A DNA stretch of 64,000 bases from Massilia terrae (GCF_024753145.1 NZ_JANUGU010000002.1:248001-312000); one strand, 5' to 3'; numbered from the stretch's first letter, positions 18,458 through 28,109 are shown. Numbers and translations: made by a program. The notes: a model not told the origin generated them from the sequence alone.

Positions 18458-19393
18458 TCACGAGCCCGTTGCGTCAGCCTGCACCCGCCGCAACCAGCTC
18501 TCGCGCCAGAACAGGTACTCCTGCCGCGGGCAATGCGCCACGCACCTTCCTTGGCAAGTCACGCCCTCCAGCGCCACCGTGTGACTCAGTTCGATCATCT
18601 CGCCAGTGGTTTCGACGATCATGCGGCGTACCGGGAACGCGACCTGGAATGTGCTGCCAATCGCGCCGTTCATGGTCGGTTGGAAGGTCAGGCCGCGATT
18701 CCGCCCACGGACGTCGAGCGTGTCGCGAATTTCATCCGGGGACTTGACCGTGATCCATTCGCCCGGCGCCAAACGCAGCTCTCCACGACTGGGCCGCTGC
18801 GCCGATCCGGCGAGGGCCTCGGCCTCCGGCCGGCCCAGCACGCGCCGCCGCAATGCCCCCCACACGGTCCCGATAAACGCGCGCAGCGACAGTTCGCCAC
18901 GCCAGACCTCGCCCAGCCACGGGCGCAAGTCCCAGCGGCTGATCGGCGTGGTGGCCGCAGCCAGCCGGGTCGACTGGCACACGTAGCCCCCCTCGCGCCG
19001 CGTCGGCAGGCGCGCCAGCACACGCGCCGCTTTCAGGTCCGCCGCGTGATCGGCTTCGTCTTCGATGCGGTCCTGGTCCAGCGCCTTCAGCCAGGCTTCC
19101 TTCCAGAACAGCAGGCAGCCGCGGTCGCAGTTGTCGTGAACGCTGCCGTTGCAGCGCGCATCGTGCAGGAACACCGCCGAGCGCATCCGGCGAAAGCCGT
19201 GCCCGACCACGCAGGTGCGGCTGGCGCGGCGCGCGACCGTGATGCGCTGGCCGCAGAACGCCAGCATCTCGGGCATGAACGGCAAGCCATCGAGCTGGCC
19301 GTGCTGGTCCAGCGTGGCGAGAATCTCGCGCGGGCTGCGCACTTCCACCAGCCGGCGCGCCAGCACTGCCTTGGAATCGTGAAGGAATGCCAT
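18458..19393 (-). CDS. Conserved protein of unknown function with a duplicated module
   Basis: I do not recognise a named family. The 311-residue protein contains two related modules of about 90 residues (roughly 18-107 and 215-305). Each starts with (R/K)SPxEIxxTLDxxG and runs through GLPFMPEM or GLTFQPTM. Each ends with a Cys-rich stretch followed by LFWKEAWL or LFWRESWL. The first module has five cysteines and the second three, suggesting metal or redox roles, but no standard motif is present. The linker contains a basic segment. No signal peptide or membrane helix is seen. It lies 65 bases downstream of a heme oxygenase gene on the same strand. Confidence 0.7.
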   Translation of the reverse strand: MAFLHDSKAVLARRLVEVRSPREILATLDQHGQLDGLPFMPEMLAFCGQRITVARRASRTCVVGHGFRRMRSAVFLHDARCNGSVHDNCDRGCLLFWKEAWLKALDQDRIEDEADHAADLKAARVLARLPTRREGGYVCQSTRLAAATTPISRWDLRPWLGEVWRGELSLRAFIGTVWGALRRRVLGRPEAEALAGSAQRPSRGELRLAPGEWITVKSPDEIRDTLDVRGRNRGLTFQPTMNGAIGSTFQVAFPVRRMIVETTGEMIELSHTVALEGVTCQGRCVAHCPRQEYLFWRESWLRRVQADATGS

Positions 19394-19458
19394 GGGCCTG
19401 TCCTCATCAATCGACAGGCCGATTCTGGCGACAAAACAGCGCCCGATTTATATGTGGC

Positions 19459-20055
19459 TCAAACGCGCGCGGCAACGCGGCCGGGAAATGCCAGCACAAG
19501 CATCGCGTCGAACGCATCGCACGCACCGGCGCAGGCCTCCTCGATGCCGGCCTCGTCCTTCACATTGGCACGCAGCGCCAGCATGAAGGCGCGCCAGCGC
19601 GGCCCCGGCCCTTCGGCGGCGCCGCGCAGGTAATCGAGGGGGTGCGGCGCCAGCCGTTCGCGCAGGCGTTGGTACAGCACGCTGCCGCCCAGCTGCGAGC
19701 CTTCGACCACATAGCAGATGCCCCAGCGATAGGCCTCGCTCATGTCGCGCGGCCAGCAATGCGCAGAAGCATCGTGTGTCGGGAACAGGCCGGCAAGGCT
19801 CGGGTGCGCCAGATCACGTTCGATCTCGACCAGGCGGTTCAGGCCCGGCAGCCCGGCCGGCGATTGCGCCAGCGCCGCATGCAAGGGCACCAGCCAGTTG
19901 CGCAGCAGGACCAGGTGCGAGGCGTAATCGGATAATGTGGCGGCCTCGTGCGACAGCGGCAGTTGGCTGTCGAGCGCCGCGTGACGGCTGGCGGTGGCGC
20001 GCCGCAGCGCGGCGAGCACGTCGGCGTCGCCCGCGCCGTCATTGGTGGTGTTCAT
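19459..20055 (-). CDS. Biliverdin-producing heme oxygenase family protein
   Basis: Opens heme to biliverdin, CO and iron, for iron recovery or chromophore supply. The proximal-histidine region is ATASRHAALDSQLPL (H25), and the glycine-bearing distal helix is YVVEGSQLGGSVLYQRL. The 198-residue all-helical length fits the bacterial HmuO/BphO family. No bacteriophytochrome or heme-uptake gene is adjacent, so its physiological role is open. It lies between greB and the duplicated-module protein, all on the minus strand. Confidence 0.85.
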   Translation of the reverse strand: MNTTNDGAGDADVLAALRRATASRHAALDSQLPLSHEAATLSDYASHLVLLRNWLVPLHAALAQSPAGLPGLNRLVEIERDLAHPSLAGLFPTHDASAHCWPRDMSEAYRWGICYVVEGSQLGGSVLYQRLRERLAPHPLDYLRGAAEGPGPRWRAFMLALRANVKDEAGIEEACAGACDAFDAMLVLAFPGRVAARV

Positions 20056-20106
20056 GGTCTGCTGGTCAAAGGCGAAACCGCAATGTTACCAGCCCTGCCG
20101 CAACAT

Positions 20107-20676
20107 TTAATCTTCAATCGGAGCGGGGTAGCTCACCTCGACGATTTCCAGCTCGTCCATTCCCAGCGGCGTCTGCAGCGTGATCACATCCCCTTCGCGC
20201 GCCTTGGTCAGTGCGCGCGCCACCGGCGACACCCAGCTGATCTTGCCCTTCAGCGGATCGAGCTCGTCGATGCCGACGATGGTGACGGTATGCTCCTCGC
20301 CCGCCTTGTTGATATAGCTGACGGTGGCGCCAAAGAACACCTGGTCATTGCCATGATGCACGGATGGATCGACCACGAAGGCCGAGTCCATGCGCTTGGT
20401 GAGGAAACGGATGCGGCGGTCGATCTCGCGCAGACGCCGCTTGCCGTAGATATAGTCGCCGTTTTCCGAACGGTCGCCGTTGGACGCGGCCCAATGCACG
20501 ATCTTGACGACTTCCGGGCGGTCGATGTCGATCAGCTGCAGCAGCTCGTCCTTGATGGCCTTGTACCCGGCCGGGCTGATGTAGTTCTTGGACCCGGCCG
20601 GGATGGCCGCCGCCAGCGCCGCGCCTTCGGCGTCCTCGTCGTCCGCATCGGACTCTTTGACAAATGCCTTATTCAT
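20107..20676 (-). CDS. greB: Transcription elongation factor GreB
   Basis: Rescues backtracked RNA polymerase by stimulating transcript cleavage. The coiled-coil domain holds the acidic tip region (SNGDRSENGDYIYGKRRLRE), and the FKBP-like C-terminal domain has ISWVSPVARALTKAREGD. KRRLREIDRRIRFLTKR is the GreB-type sequence. The first about 25 residues are an acidic, Ala-rich extension. The start at 20676 gives 189 residues; the frame is open 17 codons further but without likeness to the family. Divergent from the small membrane protein gene across 49 bases. Confidence 0.93.
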   Translation of the reverse strand: MNKAFVKESDADDEDAEGAALAAAIPAGSKNYISPAGYKAIKDELLQLIDIDRPEVVKIVHWAASNGDRSENGDYIYGKRRLREIDRRIRFLTKRMDSAFVVDPSVHHGNDQVFFGATVSYINKAGEEHTVTIVGIDELDPLKGKISWVSPVARALTKAREGDVITLQTPLGMDELEIVEVSYPAPIED

Positions 20677-20725
20677 GATTCCTATTGTAGCGGGCCGGCG
20701 GCCCGGCGCGTGTTGTTGCCGTATC

Positions 20726-21340
20726 ATGCACGCAATGACACGACCGCTTCCAAACCGATCCCGGCTGTTGGCGCCACTGATCTACCCGGTGGCGCTCCTG
20801 CTGTTGTTCGAGGACTGGTGCTGGGACGTGGGCGGCCGCATCGCCGCCGCGATCGGCGCCTGGCCGCCGCTGCGCGGCTTCGAGGCCTGGGTGTGCCGCC
20901 TGCCGCCCTACGTGGCGCTGGTGGCCTTCGTGCTGCCGGGCCTGCTGCTGTTTCCGGTCAAGATCCTCGCGCTGCTGGCGATCGCCCATGGCCACGCCTG
21001 GTCCGGCATCCTCACCCTGCTGGTGGCAAAGCTCGGCGGCGCCGCCGTCGTGGCGCGCCTGTATGTGCTGGCCTTGCCGCAACTGCTGTCGCTGGCGTGG
21101 TTCGCCCGCCTGCACGCCTGGTTCATGCGCCTGAAGGAGCGCAGCCTGGCCTACCTGCGCACCAGCGGCACCTGGCGCCGCGCGCGCCGGCTGGCACAGG
21201 ACGTGCGGCGCCGGCTCCGGCGGACCATGCGCCGGCTGCGCCCCGATCCCCGCGGCAGCCGCTGGTGGCGCGCGCTGCGCCGTTTCGTTATGCTGTGGCG
21301 CGCACGCCGGCGCAAATCCACCGAATCCGAACGCCTATGA
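20726..21340 (+). CDS. Small membrane protein of unknown function
   Basis: 204 residues with three or four hydrophobic segments in the first 130 (for example VALLLLF, VALVAFVLPGLLLFPVKILALLAI, then LTLLVAKLGGAAVVARLYVL). A strongly basic cytoplasmic tail rich in Arg follows, containing RRRLRRTMRRLRP. I recognise no domain. The start could be ATG 20726 or ATG 20735. Its stop overlaps the start of the histidine kinase gene (ATGA), so it is translationally coupled to a kinase that has no membrane segment of its own. Confidence 0.75.
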   Translation: MHAMTRPLPNRSRLLAPLIYPVALLLLFEDWCWDVGGRIAAAIGAWPPLRGFEAWVCRLPPYVALVAFVLPGLLLFPVKILALLAIAHGHAWSGILTLLVAKLGGAAVVARLYVLALPQLLSLAWFARLHAWFMRLKERSLAYLRTSGTWRRARRLAQDVRRRLRRTMRRLRPDPRGSRWWRALRRFVMLWRARRRKSTESERL

Positions 21341-22788
21341 GTCCAGCCACGCCCATCCTCGCCGCGCCGATGCAGGCGGCCAGCTCCGAGATCTACCTGA
21401 TCGACGCGGCCACCCTGCAGCTGGTCGACGTCAACCAGGCCGCCTGCCTCAACCTGCAGTACGAGCTGCCCGCCCTGCAGCACATGACGCCGCTCGATCT
21501 GGCGCCAGGGCTGGTGCGCGCGGAGCTGGAGCACCTGCTGGGCGCGCTGGGCGACGAGATCGGCGCCGAGGTTGCGCTGTGCGCCCGCCACCGGCGCGCC
21601 GACGGCAGCAGCTATCCGATCCGGCTGTGCTTCCTGCGCACGGTGCGCGACGGCCGCGACCTGTTCCTCGGCATCGGCTGCGACCAGACTTCCGAGCACA
21701 CTGCGGCCGAAATGCTGCGCCAGTACCAGGCGCGCTACAACGCCATCGTCAACCACACGCCCGGGCTGGTCTACCAGTTCGTGCAGCACACCGACGGCAG
21801 CTTCAGCTTCCCTTACCTGTCGGAAGCCTGCAATGCCCTGCTCGGCCTGACGACCCGCCAGCTGCAGCAGGATCCCGGCCGCTTCCTGCAGCTGGTGCTG
21901 GCCGAGGATCGCGAGAGCTACCTGCGTTCCATGGCCGAATCGAAACAACAGCTGTCGGCCTGGAACTGGGAGGGCCGGATCTGGATCGACGCCTGGCATG
22001 ACGTCAAGTGGATCAACCTGCGCGCCACCCCGCAGCTGCTCGATGGCGGCACGGTGCAGTGGGACGGCATCATGACCAATATTTCCGACAGCAAGCGCGA
22101 GCAGGAAGAGCTGATCAGCTCGCGCAGCCGGCTGGCGCAACTGACCGATCACCTGGAGCGTGCCAAGGAGCAGGAACGCACCCGCATCGCGCGCGAAATC
22201 CACGACGACCTCGGCGGCAACCTCACGGCCATCAAGATGGCGCTCGCGATGCTGGCCGCGCGCCTGCCGCAGGATGATGCCCTGGCCGACAAGGCGGCCT
22301 ACGTGGACGGCCTGGTCGACCGCACCATCGACGCCGTGCACCGCATCGCGCTCGACCTGCGGCCACCGACGCTGGACCTGGGGCTGTCGGCCGCGCTCGA
22401 ATGGCAGGCCCAGGAATTCGAGAAGCAGACCGGCATCGCCTGCGTGTTCCGGGCCCCGGCGCGCGAGATCGCGCTCGATCCCGAGCATGCCAGCGCGCTG
22501 TTCCGTATTTTCCAGGAAGCGCTGACGAATATCGCCAAGCATGCCGACGCGACCCGGGTCACGGTGTCGCTGCGGCGCGAACGGCGCAAGCTCGAACTGT
22601 GTATCCGCGACAACGGTCGCGGCCTGGCGCCGGGCGACCGCCTGAAGCCGGAATCATTCGGGCTGCGTGGCATGCACGAGCGCGCGGAAGCCTTGGGCGG
22701 CACGTTGACCTTGTCTGCTGAGCCGGGAGCTGGCACGATGGTGACAATAACGATCAGGCTGGCCAGCCGCGCCGACCCCGCAGAATGA
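21337..22788 (+). CDS. Cytoplasmic PAS sensor histidine kinase (NarL-partner, HisKA_3 type)
   Basis: 483 residues with two PAS-like sensor regions (about 10-125 and 130-265), then a coiled coil and the HisKA_3 phosphoacceptor ERTRIAREIHDDLGGNLTAI with H289. A GHKL ATPase domain follows (QEALTNIAKHAD, DNGRGL, SFGLRGMHERAEALGG). There is no signal peptide or transmembrane helix, so the stimulus is cytoplasmic. The frame is open far upstream over other genes; the ATG at 21337, overlapping the previous stop, is the sensible start. Its own stop overlaps the response regulator start. Confidence 0.9.
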   Translation: MSPATPILAAPMQAASSEIYLIDAATLQLVDVNQAACLNLQYELPALQHMTPLDLAPGLVRAELEHLLGALGDEIGAEVALCARHRRADGSSYPIRLCFLRTVRDGRDLFLGIGCDQTSEHTAAEMLRQYQARYNAIVNHTPGLVYQFVQHTDGSFSFPYLSEACNALLGLTTRQLQQDPGRFLQLVLAEDRESYLRSMAESKQQLSAWNWEGRIWIDAWHDVKWINLRATPQLLDGGTVQWDGIMTNISDSKREQEELISSRSRLAQLTDHLERAKEQERTRIAREIHDDLGGNLTAIKMALAMLAARLPQDDALADKAAYVDGLVDRTIDAVHRIALDLRPPTLDLGLSAALEWQAQEFEKQTGIACVFRAPAREIALDPEHASALFRIFQEALTNIAKHADATRVTVSLRRERRKLELCIRDNGRGLAPGDRLKPESFGLRGMHERAEALGGTLTLSAEPGAGTMVTITIRLASRADPAE

Positions 22789-23432
22789 GTGACAAAGCAA
22801 CTATTCGTGTTTTCATCGCCGACGACCACGCCATTGTGCGTGAGGGGCTCAAGCAAATCCTGGCCGAACAGCGCGACATCGTGGTCGCGGGCGAGGCCGA
22901 AAACGGACTGGACGCGATCCGCCTGTTTTCCAAGGCGCGCTGCCAGGTGATGTTGCTCGATATCTCGATGCCCGACCGCAACGGCATCGAAGTGCTCAAA
23001 CAGGTCAAGAAGGACAAGCCGGACAGCGCGGTGCTGATGCTGTCGATGCACCGCGAAGACCAGTATGCGATCCGCTCGCTCAAGGCAGGCGCGGCCGGCT
23101 ACTTGACCAAACAGAGCGCGCCGCGCGAGCTGTTGGTGGCAATCCGCCAGGTGGCCGCCGGCCAGAAATACGTGAGCGCGGCGCTGGCCCAGACCCTCGC
23201 GGCCCAGGTCGGCGCCGACCACGAGACGCCGCCGCACGAGGGGCTGTCCGACCGCGAATACCAGACCCTGCTGATGATCGCGTCGGGCAAGACGGTGAGC
23301 GAGATCGCGCGCGAGCTGTCGCTGTCGGTGAAGACTGTCAGCGAATACCGGGCGCGGCTGCTGGTCAAGATGAAGCTGAAGAACAGCGCCGAGCTGACGC
23401 ATTACGCGATTCGCAACCAACTGGTCGATTAA
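22785..23432 (+). CDS. NarL/FixJ-family response regulator
   Basis: The receiver domain has acidic residues D13/D14 and phosphoacceptor D59 (VMLLDISMPD). The C-terminal LuxR-type helix-turn-helix reads LSDREYQTLLMIASGKTVSE then IARELSLSVKTVSEYRARLL. 215 residues. A four-base overlap with the kinase gene shows it is the cognate partner. Targets are unknown; the nearest downstream gene is a diguanylate cyclase, separated by a repeat. Confidence 0.94.
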   Translation: MSDKATIRVFIADDHAIVREGLKQILAEQRDIVVAGEAENGLDAIRLFSKARCQVMLLDISMPDRNGIEVLKQVKKDKPDSAVLMLSMHREDQYAIRSLKAGAAGYLTKQSAPRELLVAIRQVAAGQKYVSAALAQTLAAQVGADHETPPHEGLSDREYQTLLMIASGKTVSEIARELSLSVKTVSEYRARLLVKMKLKNSAELTHYAIRNQLVD

Positions 23433-23441
23433 GCCTCAGCC

Positions 23442-23524
23442 GTAGGGTGGGCGGGTTTCCCGCCCACGCGTTCACGATATGTGAGCGTTTCCTGAACGCG
23501 TGGGCAGCAAGCTGCCCACCCTAC
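23442..23524. repeat. GTAGGGTGGGC...GCCCACCCTAC inverted-repeat element
   Basis: Outer arms GTAGGGTGGGC and GCCCACCCTAC bound an inner perfect inverted repeat CCCACGCGTTCA / TGAACGCGTGGG. This is a different family from the GTCGTCCC repeats and occurs once here. It follows the response regulator; the remaining about 150 bases before the next gene show nothing I can name. Confidence 0.8.
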
Positions 23525-23672
23525 CGGCTATGGGTCCCCGCCGGCGCCAAAACCCTTCCCCGCCGCGCCAACTGCCGCCAAAACAACACTCACCGAAAGT
23601 TGACTCTTTAAGATGGCTTAACGACAAGCAAGCGCGTTATCATGGCGCCATACAGTAGCAAGATTGCTTTCG

Positions 23673-25241
23673 ATGCACCGACCACCCGCCTCCGCCCTGT
23701 CCGCACCGTCCGAGTTCGCCAATCCTGCCGATATCGCCCGTGAAGCGTTCCGCCGCCTGGCGTCGCGCCGCATCCAGCCGACCCCGGAAGCCTACCGCGA
23801 CGTCTATAACGAGGTGGCCGGCATCGTGCCGGCGGCATCCAGCGATGGCGCGGTGCAGTTGCTGTCGACCCTGGCGCTGCGCCTGGCCGACATGCCGGGC
23901 GAGCTGTCCGACTATGGCGTCCGCTTCCGGCGCGCGGTCAAGGAGCGTGACTGGGACGGCTACAGCAAGCTGCTCGGGCACCTGATCGACACCCACCTGC
24001 GCAAGGGCGGTGCGCTGGAACGCCTCGGCGCCGAGCAGCCGGAGGCGCGCGCGCTGCGTGACATGCTGGGCCGCGCGCTCGGCTACGCCCTGCCCGCCCT
24101 GCTGTCCGGCGCGCCCCAGCTGGCGGCCGAATCCGAATCGCTGGGCATGGCGCTGCGGATCCAGGTCGGCGAATCGGAACTGCAGGACATGGCCGCCCGC
24201 TTCAAGCAGCTGTGCTACCAGATCGAACTCCACAGCGGCGACCTCGGCGAACAGCAGGAAATGCTGCTGCGCCTGTTCCGCCTGCTGCTCGACAACGTCG
24301 CCGAACTGCTCGACGACGACAGCTGGATGCGTGGCCAGATCGCCACCGTGCAGGAGCTGATCGCCGGCCCCGTCAACCACCGGGTGCTGGACGACGCCGC
24401 GCGCAGCCTGAAGGACGTGATCTACCGCCAGGGCAAGCTCAAGCACGGGCTGGCCGAGGTCAAGCTGACCGTCAAGAACATGATGATGACCTTCGTCGAC
24501 CGGCTCGGTTCCGTGGCCGCCTCGACCGGAGACTTCCAGGCCCGCATGGGCGGCTACGTCGAGCGCATCGGCAGCGCCGGCAACATCGCCGAGCTGAACG
24601 ATGTGCTGTCGGAAGTGGTGAAGGCCGCGCGCCAGGTCGAGCAGGATGCGATCGATTCGCGCGACAGCATGCTGGCCGCGCAGGACGAGGTGCAGGCCGC
24701 CGAGCAGCGCATCGCCAGCCTCGAGGCCGAGCTGCAGCAGATGAGCGAGCTGGTGCGCGAAGACCACCTCACCGGCAGCCTGAACCGCCGCGGCATGGAC
24801 CACGCCTTCGAGCGCGAACGGGCCCGCGCCGACCGCCGCAACAGCCCGCTGTGCGTGGCCCTGCTCGACCTGGACAACTTCAAGCGCCTGAACGACACCC
24901 ACGGCCACGCCGCCGGCGACCAGGCGCTGCGCCACCTGGTGCGGGTGGTCAAGGAGACCGTGCGCGCCGAGGACACAATCGCGCGCTACGGCGGCGAGGA
25001 ATTCATGATCCTGATGCCGGACACCACCCTGGAAGACGCGTCGCTGGCCATGACCCGCCTGCAGCGCGCCCTGACCAAGCACTTTTTCCTGCATGACAAC
25101 GAAAAACTGCTGATCACCTTCTCCTGCGGCGTCGCCCTGCGCCAGCCGGGCGAAGGCCAGGACAGCCTGCTCAAGCGCGCCGACCAGGCCATGTACCGCG
25201 CCAAGCACAGCGGCAAGAACCGCGTGATGATCGCGCCCTGA
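23673..25241 (+). CDS. Diguanylate cyclase (GGDEF protein)
   Basis: Synthesises c-di-GMP. The C-terminal GGDEF domain (about residues 355-522) carries an intact GGEEF active site at 440-444. An intact RxxD product-inhibition site (R431, D434) precedes it. The first about 345 residues are helical with a coiled coil just before the GGDEF domain, without a recognised sensor or membrane segment. The frame has a TTG at 23664; the ATG at 23673 is a likelier start. 522 residues. It is the last gene before fliC, so a role in the motile-to-sessile switch is plausible but inferred only from position. Confidence 0.9.
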   Translation: MHRPPASALSAPSEFANPADIAREAFRRLASRRIQPTPEAYRDVYNEVAGIVPAASSDGAVQLLSTLALRLADMPGELSDYGVRFRRAVKERDWDGYSKLLGHLIDTHLRKGGALERLGAEQPEARALRDMLGRALGYALPALLSGAPQLAAESESLGMALRIQVGESELQDMAARFKQLCYQIELHSGDLGEQQEMLLRLFRLLLDNVAELLDDDSWMRGQIATVQELIAGPVNHRVLDDAARSLKDVIYRQGKLKHGLAEVKLTVKNMMMTFVDRLGSVAASTGDFQARMGGYVERIGSAGNIAELNDVLSEVVKAARQVEQDAIDSRDSMLAAQDEVQAAEQRIASLEAELQQMSELVREDHLTGSLNRRGMDHAFERERARADRRNSPLCVALLDLDNFKRLNDTHGHAAGDQALRHLVRVVKETVRAEDTIARYGGEEFMILMPDTTLEDASLAMTRLQRALTKHFFLHDNEKLLITFSCGVALRQPGEGQDSLLKRADQAMYRAKHSGKNRVMIAP

Positions 25242-25264
25242 GCGAGTCACTGTTAGCACCCTCC

Positions 25265-25375
25265 CCGTCGTCCCGGCGCAGGCCGGGACCCATGCTGAGT
25301 GTTCCCACACGCTGCGCGTGATGGTTCGCATCTGCGCGGATCGTCTATGGGTCCCGGCCTGCGCCGGGACGACGG
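25265..25375. repeat. Paired GTCGTCCC inverted repeat upstream of fliC
   Basis: CCGTCGTCCCGGCGCAGGCC and GGCCTGCGCCGGGACGACGG are inverted arms around a longer loop of about 70 bases. The loop is CCATGCTGAGTG... to ...CGTCTATGGG, with a small extra inverted repeat (ACACGCTGCGCGTG). It separates the cyclase from the fliC promoter. Confidence 0.85.
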
Positions 25376-25439
25376 TTTTGGGGTTATGGGCATTTATGCA
25401 AACGCAGGAATAGAGGGCAAAAAATTCCGCTTTTCTCGC

Positions 25440-25466
25440 TAAAGTTTCCCAAAAACCTGCCGAAGA
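25440..25466 (+). promoter_or_regulatory. Sigma-28 (FliA) promoter of fliC
   Basis: TAAAGTTT-N11-GCCGAAGA against the consensus TAAAGTTT-N11-GCCGATAA: a perfect -35, exact spacing and 7 of 8 bases in the -10. It implies a leader of about 180 bases before the fliC ATG. Confidence 0.9.
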
Positions 25467-25655
25467 AGCGACCCATCCAACCCGGGCTTGAGGGTCGAAC
25501 CCACAAAAAAATTCGCCCCGCATGCACTCAAGGTTTTCCGTATGGCACCGTTACCGGGAAAGACTGCGGTGTGATTGCTCTAGAGTAAAAGAGCACCCCA
25601 AGGTCTACCCGGCACTGCCGCCGACCCCGGAATACCCAAGCTTGGGAGAGAAGAA

Positions 25656-28100
25656 ATGCCTTCGTATATCAATACCAATATTGCGTCGCTGAACGCACAA
25701 CGCAACCTGAACGCTTCGCAGTCGTCGCTGACCACTTCGCTGCAACGCCTGTCGTCCGGCCTGCGCATCAACAGCGCGAAAGACGACGCCGCCGGCCTCG
25801 CGATCGCAACCCGCTTCACCAGCCAGATCGACGGTACCAACCAGGCCATCCGCAACGCCAACGACGGCATCTCGCTGGCGCAAACCGCTGAAGGCGCACT
25901 GGGCGAGATCACGAACAACCTGCAGCGCATCCGCGAACTGGCACTGCAAGCATCGAACTCGACCAACTCGGCTTCGGACCGTGCGGCACTGGACCAGGAA
26001 GTGCAGCAGCGCCTGTCCGAGATCGACCGTAACGCCTCGCAGACCAACTTCAACGGCCAGAAGATCCTGGACGGCTCGTTCGGCACCGCCAACTTCCAGA
26101 TTGGCGCCAACGCCGGCGAAACCATCAGCATCTCGCTGGGCCAGGGCGCCAGCATGCGCACCGGCTCGATCGGCGCCGTGGCATCGACCACCACCACCAA
26201 GTCGATCGGCGCGGACGCGACCGGCGGCTCGGTCGACATCAGCCCGAACACGACGAGCTTCGGCACCGCCGGTTCGGCCGCCACCGCCGGCTCGCTCACG
26301 ATCAATGCCGGCACCCGCCTGTTCGGCAGCGCCGCTGTGGCCCAGGTCGACGGCAAGAACGCCGGCGCCGCCGCCGCCGCCACCAACTTCTCGATCGCCG
26401 CTTCCGCCGCAACCGGTGCCAGCTTCCAGAGCCAGGCCATCACCAAGTCGGACTTCAGCGCCAGCGGCCCGGCCGCGCACTTCGACGTTAACGACGGCAC
26501 CAGTACCTTCACCGTGGCGCTGGACGGCAAGAACTACTCGGCCGACGCGAACCTCGGCAACATGGTCAACGACATCAACACCCAGTTGAGCGCGGCCGGT
26601 GCGAAGGTCACCGCCAGCGAAAACGCTGGCAAGCTGGTGTTCACCAGCACTGTCACCGGCGCCGCATCGCCGACCCCGACCCTGAGCAACATCGGTGCCG
26701 ACCTGGCGACCGCCGGCCTGACCGCAGGCGGCGGCACCACCACCACCACCGCCGGCCAGGACGCCGTCACCACGACCAACGCTTCGTTCACCGTCGACGG
26801 CACCACCGTCAACCTGAACGGCAACTACGCCGACCGTAACGCCCTGGCCACCGCCATCAAGGGCCAGCTGAGCGGCTACAATGTCCAGGCCGACGCCACT
26901 ACCGGCGCCCTGACCATCACCCACACCGGCAACGTGGCCGCCGTGGCAGTGGCTGGCCTGAACGCCAACGAGACCGCCAACCTGGGCCTGAGCAACAGCG
27001 CCGGCACCGCCGGCAGCGCCAGCGTGGCCACCACCAACGCCTCGTTCACGGTCGATGGCACCAAGAACGTGACGCTGAACCAGAACTACGCGTCGTACGA
27101 TGCGATGGCGACCGACATCACCAGCCAGCTGGGCGCAGGCTACACCGCGACCAACAACAACGGTGCGATCTCGATCACCCGCTCGACCACCGGCGCCGCC
27201 TCGACCGCCGTCGACATCACCGCTGCCGACTCGCAGTCGACCGCGGCCGGTTTCGGCACCGCCACCGGCACCGGCGGCGCCAATGCTGTCGCCAGCACCA
27301 ACGCCAGCTTCCAGGTCGACGGCCACACCGTCAACCTGAACGCCAACTACGCCGACCAGACCGCGATGGCGACCGCGATCACCAGCCAGCTGTCGAGCTC
27401 GGGCTACACCGCGACCGTCGACTCCGGCAAGATCAAGATCACCAACAACACCGACGGTTCGGCTGCGGTGCAAGTCACGCAGACCACCGCCTCGGCTGCG
27501 GCTGGCATCACCACCGCCACCGGCACCGCCGGCGTGACCTCGGGTTCGGTGTCGCTGGCTGCCGGTGACTTCACCATCACCAACAGCGGCGGTTCGACCA
27601 TCGACCTGAAGGGCAGCTACGCTTCGGCGGACGACCTGGCGGCCGAGATCAACAAGAGCGTCAGCGGCGTGTACGCGTCGGTGAGCGGCGGCAAGCTGTC
27701 GCTGACCTCGTCGGGCGACCTGACCCTGGGCGGCACGCAAGCGTCGGCCATGGGCTTCGCCTCGACCTCGATCAAGGCCAATACCGGCTCGCTGACCGGC
27801 ACCAACGTCAAGACCACCGACGCCGCACTGTCGACCGTGCAGCGTGTGGACTCGGCGCTGAGCTCGGTAAGCTCGCTGCGCAGCCAGTTCGGCGCAATCC
27901 AGAACCGCTTCGACTCGGTGATCTCGAACCTGTCGTCGTCGAGCGAGAACCTGACCGCGTCGCGCAGCCGCATCCAGGACACCGACTTCGCTGCTGAAAC
28001 GGCTTCGCTGACCCGCGGCCAGATCCTGCAGCAAGCCGGTACCGCGATGCTGGCGCAAGCCAACTCGCTGCCGAACGGCGTGCTGTCCCTGCTGCGTTAA
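25656..28100 (+). CDS. fliC: Flagellin with a large repeat-built variable region
   Basis: Filament subunit. The N-terminal D0/D1 region (about 1-170; [20 protein letters not shown], then [20 protein letters not shown]) and the C-terminal D1/D0 region (about 717-814; ending [13 protein letters not shown]) are canonical. Between them the protein is unusually long. It holds five related 75-90-residue modules of the Flagellin_IN kind starting near residues 270, 373, 458, 547 and 629; three begin TNASF(T/Q)VDG. Each would fold as a surface beta domain, giving 814 residues against the usual 280-500. GGGAGAGAAG precedes the ATG. Transcribed from a strong sigma-28 promoter; followed by two hairpins and flaG. 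Confidence 0.96.
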   Translation: MPSYINTNIASLNAQRNLNASQSSLTTSLQRLSSGLRINSAKDDAAGLAIATRFTSQIDGTNQAIRNANDGISLAQTAEGALGEITNNLQRIRELALQASNSTNSASDRAALDQEVQQRLSEIDRNASQTNFNGQKILDGSFGTANFQIGANAGETISISLGQGASMRTGSIGAVASTTTTKSIGADATGGSVDISPNTTSFGTAGSAATAGSLTINAGTRLFGSAAVAQVDGKNAGAAAAATNFSIAASAATGASFQSQAITKSDFSASGPAAHFDVNDGTSTFTVALDGKNYSADANLGNMVNDINTQLSAAGAKVTASENAGKLVFTSTVTGAASPTPTLSNIGADLATAGLTAGGGTTTTTAGQDAVTTTNASFTVDGTTVNLNGNYADRNALATAIKGQLSGYNVQADATTGALTITHTGNVAAVAVAGLNANETANLGLSNSAGTAGSASVATTNASFTVDGTKNVTLNQNYASYDAMATDITSQLGAGYTATNNNGAISITRSTTGAASTAVDITAADSQSTAAGFGTATGTGGANAVASTNASFQVDGHTVNLNANYADQTAMATAITSQLSSSGYTATVDSGKIKITNNTDGSAAVQVTQTTASAAAGITTATGTAGVTSGSVSLAAGDFTITNSGGSTIDLKGSYASADDLAAEINKSVSGVYASVSGGKLSLTSSGDLTLGGTQASAMGFASTSIKANTGSLTGTNVKTTDAALSTVQRVDSALSSVSSLRSQFGAIQNRFDSVISNLSSSSENLTASRSRIQDTDFAAETASLTRGQILQQAGTAMLAQANSLPNGVLSLLR

Positions 28101-28109
28101 TCGGAACCG

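Noticed and set aside
19948-21336. Upstream extension of the histidine kinase frame giving a 946-residue protein
   Set aside because: It runs through the heme oxygenase, greB and membrane protein genes; the overlap start at 21337 fits the PAS kinase.
26770-27620. Regular repeats in the fliC coding region considered as a CRISPR-like array
   Set aside because: The repeats are protein-coding modules of about 250 bases in frame, without spacer structure or cas genes.
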